DNA of 64,000 nt from Anodontia alba (taxonomy: Eukaryota > Mollusca > Bivalvia > Lucinida > Lucinidae), in contig OZ024825.1 of the NCBI GenBank assembly GCA_964016985.1, positions 28,263,893 through 28,327,892 of the forward strand, given 5' to 3'. Shown one piece after another: positions 51,596 through 61,399 of the stretch (its first letter is position 1; each line of letters starts with the position of its first letter). The notes beneath the pieces are model-generated. The model made no database searches. It saw nothing but the letters and a program-made list of their open reading frames with translations, and had not been told where the DNA came from. Made by a program: the position numbers and the translations under genes.

Positions 51596-52805
51596 TATGC
51601 AGGGATGCAGAGTGTACATACTCTTCTGAAATTGGCACAATTAAGATGGGCAGGTCATGTTACCAGAACGCCTGATGAACGTTTGCCAAAGAAAATCCTG
51701 TATGGAGAACTACAAGTTGGAAAACGCTCCCATGGTGGTCAAAAGAAGCGATACAAGGATATCCTCAAAGCCTCCCTTAAAGACTTCAACATACCAACAG
51801 AGTCGTGGGAACAGATTGCACAGGATCGAACAAAATGGCGAGGTCTCATAAGAAGGGGAGCTGGTGAATACGAAGCAAAAGAATCGGCGAAGCCGAACAG
51901 AAACGTGCACAGCGGAAAGCCAGAGCTAAGGCATCACTACGAAAGACCAGTAGTGTCATTTCAACTACATTAATTCAAGGTTTCAGCTTCACGAATTCAC
52001 GATTTCAACTTCACGAATTCACGAATTCAACTTCACGAATTCACGATTTCAACTTCACGAATTCAACTTCACGAATTCAACTTCACGAATTCACGAATTC
52101 AACTTCACGAATTCACGAATTCAACTTCACGAATTCACGAATTCAACTTCACGAATTCCACTTCACGAATTCAACTTCACGAATTCAACTTCACGAATTC
52201 ACGAATTCAACTTCACGAATTCACGGATTCAACTTCACGAATTCAACTTCACGAATTCAACAGTTGAATTCGTGAAGTTGAATTCGTGAATTCTTGAAGC
52301 TGAATTCGTGAATTCGTGAAGTTGAATTCGTGAAGTGGAATTCGTGAAGTTGAATTCGTGAATTCGTGAAGTTGAATTCGTGAAGTGGAATTCGTGAAGT
52401 TGAATTCGTGAATTCATGAAGTTGAATTCGTGAATTCATGAAGTTGAATTCGTGAATTCGTGAAGTTGAATTCGTGAAGTGGAATTCGTGAAGTTGCATT
52501 CGTGAATTCATGAAGTTGAATTCGTGAATTCGTGAAGTTGAATTCGTGAATTCGTGAAGTTGAATTCGTGAAGTTGAATTCGTGAAGTTGAAATCGTGAA
52601 TTCGTGAAGTTGAAATCGTGAATTTGTGAAGCTGAAATCGTGAATTCGTGAAGTTGAAACCTTGAATTAATGTAGTTGAAATGTCACTACCGGTCTTTCG
52701 TACATCACCAACAGAGCTTTCTTTCTCAGACCTCTCTTGTTCTATCTGCAACAGGCAGTTTAGAGCTAAGATTGGTCTCAACAGCCGTCTTAGAACACAC
52801 AAATA
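51596..52805 (+). pseudogene. LINE C-terminal fragment interrupted by a palindromic array
   Basis: From 51596 the plus strand reads AGMQSVHTLLKLAQLRWAGH, VTRTPDERLPKKILYGELQV, GKRSHGGQKKRYKDILKASL, KDFNIPTESWEQIAQDRTKW and RGLIRRGAGEYEAK. A one-base loss near 51885 shifts the frame; the +1 frame continues RIGEAEQKRAQRKARAKASL. The same frame resumes beyond the palindrome at 52703 with FRTSPTELSFSDLSCSICNR then QFRAKIGLNSRLRTHK and a stop at 52803-52805. This is the end of the ORF2 protein of an abundant metazoan LINE type. It has an LRW.GHV..M.DERLPK block and a C-terminal C2H2-like finger (CSIC...H). The arm 51938-52702 interrupts it. The 5' part, with the polymerase and nuclease domains, is absent. 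Confidence 0.8.
51938..52702. repeat. EcoRI-rich palindromic array of 765 bp
   Basis: The left arm is made of AACTTCACGAATTC (14 bp) and AACTTCACGAATTCACGAATTC-type (22 bp) units. The right arm holds the same units in reverse, and the two meet near 52261 at GAATTCAACAGTTGAATTC. The outer ends also match: TACGAAAGACC(A/G)GTAGTG, then TTTCAACTACATTAATTCAA, then GGTTTC at the left, complemented at 52640-52702. The array has dozens of GAATTC sites. A 186-codon minus-strand frame through it is repeat-driven and not a gene. Confidence 0.9.
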
Positions 52806-53035
52806 ATAACACATCACACAGTTGATCAGGATAGGTCATTGTCAGTAATAAAAGACGAACGATAATAAAAAAATTATGCCTTTACAAAAGGCATCTCTCT
52901 ACAAAAGTTTAATGTCCTAAATGTCGTTATAGAGGGGTTGCCATCACAATGTATAATTACCTTTAGTCATAGTGAGGGATCGCATGATTGATTACGTCAC
53001 AAAAAGCTGATAACCACTAAACTGTAGTTTTCTCT
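52806..53035. other. No recognisable feature beyond the LINE 3' flank
   Basis: TTGATCAGGATAGGTCATTG and the following AT-rich stretch may be the LINE 3' untranslated tail. The end cannot be placed. Confidence 0.35.
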
Positions 53036-53165
53036 ATATCCTGCCACACGATAGTGGCGGGGTATTATGGTTTCACATTTGTCGTCCGTCTGTCCATCGA
53101 TCCTACGTTCGTCCGTATTTTCGTTTCCGGACGATAACTAGAGTAAATGTCAATGGATTTTTTAT
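53036..53165. repeat. Border unit of the CGTCCGT-type repeat seen at 56250-57460
   Basis: TATCCTGCCACACGATAGTG, GCGGGGTATTATGGTTTCAC, GTCCGTCTGTCCATCG, then TTTTCGTTTCCGGACGATAA is the reverse complement of the end at 57340-57450. Confidence 0.6.
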
Positions 53166-53303
53166 GGTAAAGAAGCAAATTATTTTATGTAAATGTCACA
53201 ATTGTTATAAATATTTTTCTTACGTATATTACATGCGTAATGTGCGTGATTAGCGATACGCCTACGTTATGAATTCTCGTAAGACAGAGGACATAGAAGG
53301 CCT

Positions 53304-53530
53304 GGGCCCAGTTGTTCAAAACTGACGATGTCGATAATTAACGTATCAGTAAAACTTTGATCATTAAATATGGCATATATGCTAATATTTTTGCTGAAAA
53401 AATGTGAGTAAGCTACTCACATTTTTTCAGCAAAAATACCTGTGAATCAGATATTGTACTTACTAGAGCAGTTAAAATTTTGACCACTAACGAGCTCGTT
53501 AAACTAACGACGCTTTGAACAACTGGGTCC
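53304..53530. repeat. Family F foldback MITE, copy 3
   Basis: Ends GGGCCCAGTTGTTCAAAACT and GACGCTTTGAACAACTGGGTCC. The perfect central hairpin ATTTTTGCTGAAAAAATGTG, AGTAAGCTACTCAC is at about 53388-53440. TTAACGAGCTCGTTAA-like motifs lie near the right end. Confidence 0.85.
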
Positions 53531-53604
53531 GGATTATTAGAACTTTACTACAGTGTCCTTGTTCTTTCCGTCAGTTTTATAATATGCATGAGTAGAACTC
53601 CGTT

Positions 53605-53605
<1 letters not shown>

Positions 53606-53637
<32 letters not shown>
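53606..53637 (+). repeat. Poly(A) tract
   Basis: About 31 A residues after GTTGC. No retroposon body is recognised upstream. Confidence 0.8.
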
Positions 53638-53638
<1 letters not shown>

Positions 53639-53989
53639 GGGGTGGAGGATTAAATAAGAAAATAAAACTTTTGTCAACATCAAGGTATTATCATGAATTC
53701 ATACCGACATATCGAAAGTAATAAGAAAACTTAACCGTTCGATTTAGCGGCCATAAACCTTTTGTGACGTCATACGTCATGTCACCTCACAAACACACGC
53801 ACACACTTTTATTTCGCACAAACTTTTTCTAAGTGTGGGCAAATAAACCGTGGACAATAAACTATGCTGTATGTTCAATGATGTCTGTTCTATGTTTTTA
53901 CTGGCCTTTCAGTGACATTTTCATTATAGATATAATATAATAAGCTGTGAACTCGTATAATACCATTTCCAGTAACAGAATTACATAAG

Positions 53990-54215
53990 ATTGGCCGTGC
54001 AAAGCGAAAAGGGTCTTCGAGTATGTGCGCACAGAGAAAACTCAGATCAGCCTATGTACCCACTCATTTATTATACAGCCTTCTCAGGCTGTATGAGGAA
54101 ACCTTGGGTCATGGCCTCAAGGGACATTCATATTGCGCATAGCGAAGACTGATCAGACTGCACGGATGTGCAGGCTGATCTGAGTTTTCGCTGAGCGTTC
54201 ATGCTCGAAGACTGC
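53990..54215. repeat. Family I MITE, diverged
   Basis: TATGTGCGCACAGAGAAAAC, then TCAGATCAGCCTATG at the left. GAAGACTGATCAGACTGCAC, then GGATGTGCAGGCTGATCTGA, then GTTTTCGCTGAGCGTTCATG at the right. Confidence 0.6.
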
Positions 54216-54374
54216 TTTTCACTTGGCGCGGACAAGATAATAAAGAAGACAGTAGAGGGAAATGCCAAACTTATTAGCGCGGTACTCACTGTGGCGGCAC
54301 TGAAAAAGAGCACATTTCCTTCTCTTGCAAGCATCAAGATAGCCATCATAAACTAAGAGTCCGAATGGGCAAGC

Positions 54375-54420
54375 CTGAGCAAACAGTGTAGACCCAGATC
54401 AGATGCCGCAGTACTTCAAC
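54375..54420. repeat. Family C, left arm only
   Basis: TGAGCAAACAGTGTAGACCC, then AGATCAGATGCCGCAG. The right arm is missing. Confidence 0.65.
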
Positions 54421-55140
54421 AATGGACTTGTTAAATTTTAGGGCAGATTTCGATAAGAGCTAAGTTGTCTGAATACCTGGGGGAATTACGGTAACAGAGA
54501 AGAAAATAAAGAGAAGGAACTCCGTTATTCATAGTTTCTCTCCGAACTTTCAGGATGATTGCTTCTTTGTACTGTTTATGGGTACTGATAGTTCAAATAA
54601 TAATGACACAGCAGCCGTGTATTTGATAATAGATCTACATTTTTTTTTGCAGTTCTTTGTTCCCTCTAATATGTACTCATTACAATTGCGTATACAAATC
54701 GGAATTACAGACAACCCTCTTTATACCGACACTCGATACAACGACAAAATTCGTTATAATGACAATTTGACTGTCACGCAAACTTCGCTTAAGAGGTAAC
54801 ATTTAGTCACAAATCAGGCAAGAATATTGTATTTATTTTTTTTAAAGAAACGTATATTTGGATATTTTGTTACAATCGCCTCAGTGTTTGCTCATACCTT
54901 AGTGTTCGAATACTTGGGTAACTGGATCAGTTTGAAAACTCCTCAAAAATTTTGAACCCCTGTTGAACTCTTGGATCCGCCTCTGGAATACACAATTGCT
55001 CAGTTGCTACGAATTCAAACTGATTTTCAGTTCGATGTCAAACTGTTCGTTTTTGTGATGCCAATTCACCATGGCAAAAAAATCCACATTCTTTGTTTTT
55101 TAACAAATAAAAATATGCAGGTGTCCGGTAGGAAAGTCTA
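54420..55140. other. No recognisable feature
   Basis: A 73-codon plus-strand frame at 54578-54799 contains a DNPLYTDTRYNDKIRYNDNL stretch. This is translated from GATACAACGACAAA-type repeats, so I treat it as non-coding. Confidence 0.4.
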
Positions 55141-55143
55141 GTA

Positions 55144-55453
55144 CAGTTGACTCTCGTTATCTCGACCTCGCTTATCTCGAATAATCGCTTATCTCGAAGT
55201 GAAAATCTGGTCCCTGCCTAAACATGAACATATAACAACAGGTAAAAAAATATTGTGGAAAAGAGGAGAAATTCTCTTTTCCACAATATTTTCAATATAT
55301 CTCTAACTTCAAGAGTCCATTAGCATATATATTTGTTAAATGTGGTTGCTCGAATATTTTTTCCTTAATTCTGCAAATCTTATATGTCGAGGTACGGATA
55401 TCTCGAAGTGTTTAATAGAGTCCCTTGGAATTCGAGATAACGAGAGTCGACAG
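55144..55453. repeat. Family D MITE, copy 7
   Basis: CAGTTGACTCTCGTTATCTC to GAGAGTCGACAG (the usual final ACTG mutated), with TA at 55142-55143 and 55454-55455. The central hairpin loop is shortened to GAGAAATTCTC. Confidence 0.85.
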
Positions 55454-55459
55454 TATCAT

Positions 55460-55935
55460 ATACACTGGCTTCAGATTTAATAACTGACTCCTCCAACTGC
55501 TTTGCTCGACTACTCCGGTCCGTAGTAGTAATTGACTCGTAACGGGACCTTTGACGGCTTGGCATAACCAATCTCATCTGGAAGATCGAAAATGAACTGC
55601 TCTAAAGTATCAGAATACTTGGCATTATCTTCCACTAGGTGGCATTTTCCTAATACTGATCTTCGAGGAATATGACATGCGCAGACAATGGAGTACTTGG
55701 TTCAAGCTTAGTCATTTAAGCCTGTAACTTACAGGCTATAATATATGCACAATGACTGGGCGACATGACCTAAATATGAATTATATCTGGGCGACATTAC
55801 GGATTTCCGGCGCTTCCCCTACGTGCCTCGGGAGCCTAGTGCGTTAAATATCTATATATAATGAACTGAACTTAGGGAAACATATACCCAAGTATTCATG
55901 ATGTTATAAATTTAGCTCGATCATAGCACAGACGC
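55460..55935. other. No recognisable feature
   Basis: A 65-codon minus-strand frame (55380-55577) runs into the D element and has no known motif. Confidence 0.4.
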
Positions 55936-55938
55936 GCT

Positions 55939-56003
55939 CCAGCAGGCGCACAACGTTGAAACAACGTCGATCGACGTTGTTTCAACGTTGTGTGCCAGCT
56001 GGG
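55939..56003. repeat. Family G palindrome, copy 3 (short)
   Basis: CCAGCAGGCGCACAACGTTG, then AAACAACGTCGATCGACGTT and GTTTCAACGTTGTGTGCCAG, then CTGG is an almost perfect 65-bp palindrome centred on CGATCG. Confidence 0.85.
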
Positions 56004-56249
56004 GCACAGTACTCTTGCGAATGCTTTCATCCATGATAAACTTTTTGGAACAAGGTAGCGACTGGAACCAATTCAGTTTATTGCATACGAGTGTTTCCAG
56101 ACTCCATCTTACCGATACGAAACACAACTCAAGAGCAACCAGTATTGATGTAATAAGCGACTTGTTTAAATCCTACCCTAAATATTGGAACACCTTAACG
56201 TCTTGCTATATTGCTATTAGTCTTAATAAAAACTAATAATACACTGCCA

Positions 56250-57460
56250 CTATCATAATCCAGGGCAGATAGCTCTATCAAATATTGACGAAATTTGGCC
56301 ATTAGCATTCCCAAAGCAGATCTCTTTTATATCAATGCACACAGCAAGTTTATTATCCCTGCACTTTTCGAAGAAAAAGCGGAGATATTGTGATACGTCC
56401 GTCTGTCCGTACGTCCGTATACCCGTCTGTAATGTCACACCATTGTTCCTAGACCATTTAAGCTAGAATCTCGAAACTCAAAGGCGATAGCCCTATGGAT
56501 GAGGACTAGAGGAATACATTCGGAATTTTGATATAACCCCTGGGGACAGGGCCAGGGGGTGTGGCCCCCAAGGGTCCAAAATCCGTTTTGTACATATCAA
56601 ATCAAAGGTAATGAAGAGTAGAATACAATACAGTGGTGCAAAATTTTCGCCCCGGGGCATGTCTGTGGGGGTCACCAGAGGTCAAAACGTAGGATTTGGG
56701 GTCCTTTTTTTATTGTCACACAACTCCTCCTAGCCTTTTTGAGCTAGAACCTTGAAATTGTCACAGGTAATAGCCCTATGGATGTGGAACCCTACGGATG
56801 AGGAATGGAGGAACGCATTTGGAATTTCGATATGCGCTGGGATATGCGATGGCGCTGGCGCGGGGATATGCGATGGCACGCCATCGACTTGCTCTAAGTT
56901 AACGTCCGGAAACTAAACTCCGGACATGTCACGGGCAGATAACTCTGTCGAAAATTGACGAAATTTGCCCATTAGCAATCCCAAACCAGGTCTCCATAAT
57001 ATCAATGCACAAACCAAGTTTGGTGAAAATTCATCGACTTTTACTCAAGTTATCATCCGGAAACGAAAGTATGGACGTGTCACGAGCAGATAACTGTCGA
57101 AAACTGACGAAACTTGCCCATTAGCAATCCCAAACTAGTTCTCCAAAATATCAACGAATATATCGAGTTTGGGAGAAAATCCACTGATATTTACTCAAGC
57201 TATCGTCAAGAAACGAAAACATGGATGTGTCGCGGGTAGATAACTGTCAAAAATTAAAGAAATTTGCCCATTAGCAATCCCAAACCAGATCCATACAATA
57301 TAAATGCATATACATTTAGTTTAGTGAAAATCCATTGATTTTACTCGTTATCATCCGGAAACGTAAATACGTACTACAGACGGACGGACACGGCGACAGC
57401 CAGCGTGATACCATAATACCCCGCCACACGTTACCCCGACACTAACGTATGGTGGGGTAG
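56250..57460. repeat. Complex tandem repeat with about 150-bp units and CGTCCGT borders
   Basis: GGGCAGATAACTCTGTCGAA, then AATTGACGAAATTTGCCCAT, then TAGCAATCCCAAACCAG and TTTACTCAAGTTATCATCCG recur at 56260, 56935, 57090 and 57235. In between, AGCCCTATGGATGAGGA-type units (56490 and 56775) with GGTCACCAGAGGTCAAAACG form a second periodic block. The right border is ACAGACGGACGGACACGGCG and CCATAATACCCCGCCACACG. This is repeat DNA with no conserved frame. Confidence 0.65.
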
Positions 57461-57504
57461 AAAAATGAGGAGGTTCACTGATGTGTCTTGAAAAATGCTG
57501 AATG

Positions 57505-57590
57505 AGTGGCAAACGGAATAGATCCAGATCAGACAATGCGTTTTGTGGCGTCTCATCTGTGTCTGCACTGTTTGCTCAGGCTTTCTGTCC
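57505..57590. repeat. Family C hairpin, diverged
   Basis: GTGGCAAACGGAATAGATCC, then AGATCAGACAATGCG and TTTTGTGGCGTCTCATCTGT, then GTCTGCACTGTTTGC. Confidence 0.65.
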
Positions 57591-57941
57591 GAATACTTAG
57601 CGAATAAATTCCATAACTAGTACATTGTACTTTGATTTATGACTTTATTTGTTTTTGTATTTACCATAGTCTTTTTTCGGCCGTTTTGAGCGCATTTCAT
57701 ATATTCATTATGTGATTTGCAAATAAAATCGAGTTAAGCTGAGTTAGTCCTGAGCTCGAGGTCTTGAGTTACTTGATTTTGTTTTTATTATTATTATTTT
57801 CAAACAGAAAAAATAGTTCAAATGATGAAAATTCTTCACCTTCATTAGCCTGTGTGTTGCTTTTGTTTTTCTGTATACATTAGACAATAGAGTCTGTAGC
57901 ATTAGATATTTCTTATCCTAGAAGCTGCTACGCCCCCCACC

Positions 57942-58041
57942 CCCAGCGGGCACATGACGTGTATAAAACGTCGCATTAACGTCGACAGAATGTCATGGCT
58001 CTGCATCGACGTTGATCCGACGTTGTCTCAACGTTGTATGT
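57942..58041. repeat. Family G palindrome, copy 4, diverged
   Basis: CCCAGCGGGCACATGACGTG, AAAACGTCGCATTAACGTCG and TGCATCGACGTTGATCCGAC, GTTGTCTCAACGTTG. The right end is eroded. Confidence 0.7.
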
Positions 58042-58342
58042 AGTTGTCTACGTGTCCTTTTACAGGTATTTCCAGGGCTGTGCAAAATTTAAGAAATCTA
58101 ACGCGCACTGAGAAACAGAGAGAAATAAATGCAACAGAAATTGCCGACGTGCTAATTTCTTGGTAGCACAGCAGATTCTCATCTTCACACTTAGGCAAGT
58201 ATTCGGAAGACATCAGCCTGGACGCTCTGTAGTTGAAAGTAATTATCTTTACGATGTATTGCCAGCTGTGCGTAATGCCTCTACTGACATTTTACTCTAC
58301 CATTCATCGATTGGAGACTAACTTCATTGATGAAAACAAATA

Positions 58343-58720
58343 CACGTGATCGCGGATTGACGTCAGAGCTAACATTTGGAACAAAACAACATTCCATTAT
58401 GATATAGGGTATACAGGCTACAAATAAAAAGACCCATTTTCAGTATTTTTGTTTAACATACGCTTAGAATGCAGGTATTAGTAGACTCCAAAGCCTCTGA
58501 TAAACCTTTCATATTTAATCAATTCAGAGATTTTGAAATATTCGAACTTTAGCAGAAATCCGATGGAAAAAAATCGCAACGCCCACGGAAGTAGACTCGT
58601 CCGAACGTTTAAGCTATTTGATTGGTCACCGGGCTTTCACATAGTAGTGAGCTTTGATATAGTATATAGCGTGTGAACGCTCCTGACACAAAGGTTCAGT
58701 GGCGTTAGGCGAATATCACT
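58343..58720 (+). promoter_or_regulatory. Candidate promoter of the midnolin-like gene
   Basis: Upstream of the exon lie CACGTG (58343-58348), a full CRE TGACGTCA (58358-58365), an inverted CCAAT box (GATTGG, 58621-58626) and a TATA-like TAGTATATAG (58661-58670). An initiator-like TTCAGT follows at 58695-58700, about 30 bp downstream of the TATA-like box. The spacing fits a TATA-dependent start near 58697, leaving a 5' UTR of about 80 bases. These motifs are short and could arise by chance. The block at 58340-58740 is free of recognised repeats, which is unusual in this window. Confidence 0.45.
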
Positions 58721-58775
58721 GTACTTTTACTTTACGACTAAAACATCTTGTATAAATCTGTGGGAATTAAATAAC

Positions 58776-58978
58776 ATGAACGGACAAAGATTGCCAAAGA
58801 ATCCATTCTTTTTGCACAATAAGGATAAGAAACCAATACATCTTCTAGTGTGTCCGACAACTGGAGGCAAAATCCAACTTTCGGTTTCATCGTTGGAAAC
58901 CGTTGAAGGACTGAAATGTTTACTGGCCAGGAAATTTAGGCTGCACAAACACAAATTGAGTTTGCTTTTCAAAGACAG
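58776..58978 (+). CDS. MIDN: Midnolin-like gene, first coding exon (N-terminal part of the ubiquitin-like domain)
   Basis: The exon starts at the first ATG after an in-frame stop at 58675-58677. It encodes MNGQRLPKNPFFLHNKDKKP, then IHLLVCPTTGGKIQLSVSSL, ETVEGLKCLLARKFRLHKHK and LSLLFKDR. From the TTG through ETVEGL to L.LL.KD it matches, from memory, the start of the ubiquitin-like domain of midnolin. The match has the TTG turn, a hydrophobic strand, the ETVEGL helix start and the K..L.LL.KD strand. Midnolin is a nuclear protein that brings substrates to the proteasome, including immediate-early gene products in mammals. The exon ends at AG|GTAAGT (58978/58979), a consensus donor in phase 2. 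The rest of the domain, the Catch domain and C-terminal helix would lie past the window. Other Ubl proteins are possible, but ETVEGL favours midnolin. Confidence 0.7.
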
Positions 58979-59758
58979 GTAAGTTTTACGTTTTATTTCA
59001 GTTCATTGAATCATATTAAATAATTTTTTTGTTTTTATCTGGGCATGTGGATTTTGCATGGTTAATTGACCTGCACAATTGACAATTAGCGAAAATAGGT
59101 CACTGGGCCAAAATCTCTGTAGCCTTTTCACTTGTGTTTTCTGTCAGCAAGCCCTCAGATGAGATGTTTTTAACCTATTTCAGACTGAATAATTTAAACT
59201 CCCCCACACTTTGTATTGGAAGAGTTATAGCAATGACCTGGAGTAAAAATAACTATTTGCAAATAGTGAAGACCCTGATCAATGATGATGAGTTCAGGTT
59301 TAACGACGCATCAACCCATGAGGGTCATTTGCGTCAAAATGGTGAACTAACATGGTTCTGTAATGAAACGATTATAATGATAAGTCATAGACCCTGATCA
59401 AATGCTGCAATCTAGGCCTGCACTATATTGACAGCTACCCTTCGCGTTTGGGTGGAGGGGGTCAGACTAAAATGGTTTAAATTTTACATGATTCTAGAGA
59501 GATAAGACCTCCTGATATGGTGATCATTGCTGCTTAATTTGCAGCTCTTAATGGTCATTGAGGCTAGACCACTTTTAGCTGTCCTTTCCCTACGTGACAT
59601 AGGAAAGATAAGTGAACAGGGAAGAATCAGAAAAATACTCATTGATTTGATCAGGACCTTTACATGGGCTGTCTGATCAGTGCTTTCATAGGTAATTGGG
59701 CTGTAATATTTTCAGTTTATTTTGAAGGTTCTGGTCATGCTTGACTATGAAATTTAGT

Positions 59759-60040
59759 CATTACAAAAACACACCTATTCAAATTACTGAAAATTTCACC
59801 ACCAAAAACTGAAAGTTTTCAGATAAAAATCGGATGTTTTTCACATTTCTGCTCAAAACCTAGATTGTGGGTACTCGTAAGAATCCACTAAAATAAAGCC
59901 AAAAAAATATCATGACAATAAAGGCTGGTTACTAGTGACCAGTCTTTATAGTCATGATATTATTTTGGTTTTATTTTAGGGGATTATCAAACAGATTATA
60001 AGAAAAAAATATTTAGTCACTGGAGACTGAAGCCAGTCTA
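59759..60040. repeat. Chimeric element: left half of family A joined to most of family K
   Basis: CATTACAAAAACACACCTAT, then ATTCAAATTACTGAAAATTT to TTGTGGGTACTCGTAAGAA is family A up to the middle of its hairpin. At about 59880 it changes without a gap to TCCACTAAAATAAAGCCAAA, which is family K from its inner arm onward to the K end AGACTGAAGCCAGTCTA (60040). Confidence 0.75.
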
Positions 60041-60227
60041 ATTACAGTCTATGTACTTTTATCTGCTTATTTATAAAAAGCATGTTGTGCCAATGTGGGT
60101 ATGTATTTGAAGTGGAGGCAATTGCCTCGACAAGTAGAAGCAATTCAAATGAGTACTTCATAACATATTCTTTTATAAAGAAAATCGGAAAAAAATTGCG
60201 TAATAAGTATCAATAAATAAGCCCCAA

Positions 60228-60290
60228 TGCAGTCAGTAGTATATGGTGGCACTATAGTGTACCCATAGTGCCGCCCTATACTACTGAAGT
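60228..60290. repeat. Short palindrome
   Basis: CAGTAGTATATGGTGGCACT, then ATAGTGTACCCATAGTGCCG, then CCCTATACTACTG fold back with a stem of about 22 bp. Confidence 0.7.
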
Positions 60291-60447
60291 CCTCTGTTGA
60301 TCTTTCTGTATATTATGCCCCTACATGTATATTAATTGGATACTTCACTACAAGGTTTTTCCAGTATTTTTTGATAAGCCTAAGCAGTAATTAAGGCAAA
60401 TATGGTACTAAGATTTTTCTTACTTTTCCATGAAATGTATGATGAAG

Positions 60448-60643
60448 GCATAGCTTTAGATAAGACGCTTTTTTCAACCAAAAATTATTGATATTTTTCT
60501 TATTTCTCCACAAAAACATATGTTGTGGTACTCATTAGAAGCGCCTCAGTATGTGGTGCTTCTAATGAGTACCACAACATATGTTTTCATGGAGAAATAA
60601 GAAAATTATTTACCGGATACCCACTCTTATCTAGACTTATGAA
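60448..60643. repeat. Family L hairpin MITE, copy 1
   Basis: Ends CATAGCTTTAGATAAG and CTTATCTAGACTTATG. Inside, ATTTTTCTTATTTCTCCACA, then AAAACATATGTTGTGG and the hairpin TACTCATTAGAAGCGCCTCA with complement at 60530-60575. It is related in layout to families A and E. Confidence 0.75.
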
Positions 60644-60681
60644 AATTATGTTAGAAGCACCTATGAAGCATCCAAAACATA

Positions 60682-60778
60682 CCCAGTGGGCACATGACGT
60701 TTATACAACGTCACATCAATGTCAATGCAACATCATGGCGTTGCATCAATGTTGTCTTAACATTGCATGCCCGCTGGG
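60682..60778. repeat. Family G palindrome, copy 5
   Basis: CCCAGTGGGCACATGACGTT, TATACAACGTCACATCAATG, TGCATCAATGTTGTCTTAAC, ATTGCATGCCCGCTGGG. CATA precedes and follows, a possible 4-bp target duplication. Confidence 0.75.
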
Positions 60779-60789
60779 CATAGCACTAC

Positions 60790-60985
60790 ATACTGGCAGA
60801 GAGCACACTTTTTCTGCCAAAAAGTAATGATATTTTTTCTTATTTTTCCAGGACTGATATTTTTTCTTATTTCTCCAGGAAAACATGTTGTGGGTACTCA
60901 TTAGAAATGTCTTGGCAAGACGCTTCTAGTGAGTACACACACCATGTGTCTTTGCGAAGATATAAAGAAAATATTTTATTGATAC
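60790..60985. repeat. Family L, partial
   Basis: ATATTTTTTCTTATTTTTCC (60829) is followed by a second ATATTTTTTCTTATTTCTCC (60857), then AACATGTTGTGGGTACTCAT, TAGAAATGTCTTGG and CAAGACGCTTCTAGTGAGTA. Confidence 0.6.
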
Positions 60986-61399
60986 CCATTTTTTACTGGA
61001 GCTATTCATATATGTTTCCATGGACTTATAAGGTATTTGGCTACCCAAGATCTTGAACTTTGGACTGAAAAAAATAAGAAAAAGGTTGTGATAATAAGTA
61101 TAATTCCTAGCTTATGTTAGGATTAAGGTCATTAACCTATTTAACCTAAATATTCATACACTATCTCTTTACCATACTTTTCCCTAAATTTGTAACAGAT
61201 TTACTAATGGAGAATGTGTATTAAAAACTGCTGGATGAGTGGTACCGGTACATGTAGTGTAGACCAAAGCCTGAATTTGGGTTCAGTATGAATTCATGCT
61301 GTTTTGATGTACCGGTTGCTCTAAGCTGAAAATATACGTCATCATTGTAGTTCTTTGTTCTATTGATTATCTGCTATGATCCTGTGAGTTTGCCAACAG

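Noticed and set aside
51449..51600. N-terminal half of the 174-codon plus-strand frame
   Set aside because: The Phe/Cys-rich part is translated from a poly(T)/TTG tract. Only the part from about 51596 has LINE similarity.
52257..52817. 186-codon minus-strand open frame rich in FTNSRIHEF repeats
   Set aside because: It is a translation of the 14/22-bp palindromic EcoRI array. The periodic sequence keeps all frames open, and the meaningful LINE tail is on the plus strand.
54578..54799. 73-codon frame with a YNDKIRYNDNL segment
   Set aside because: It is a short low-complexity translation with no start context, homologue or neighbouring exon signal.
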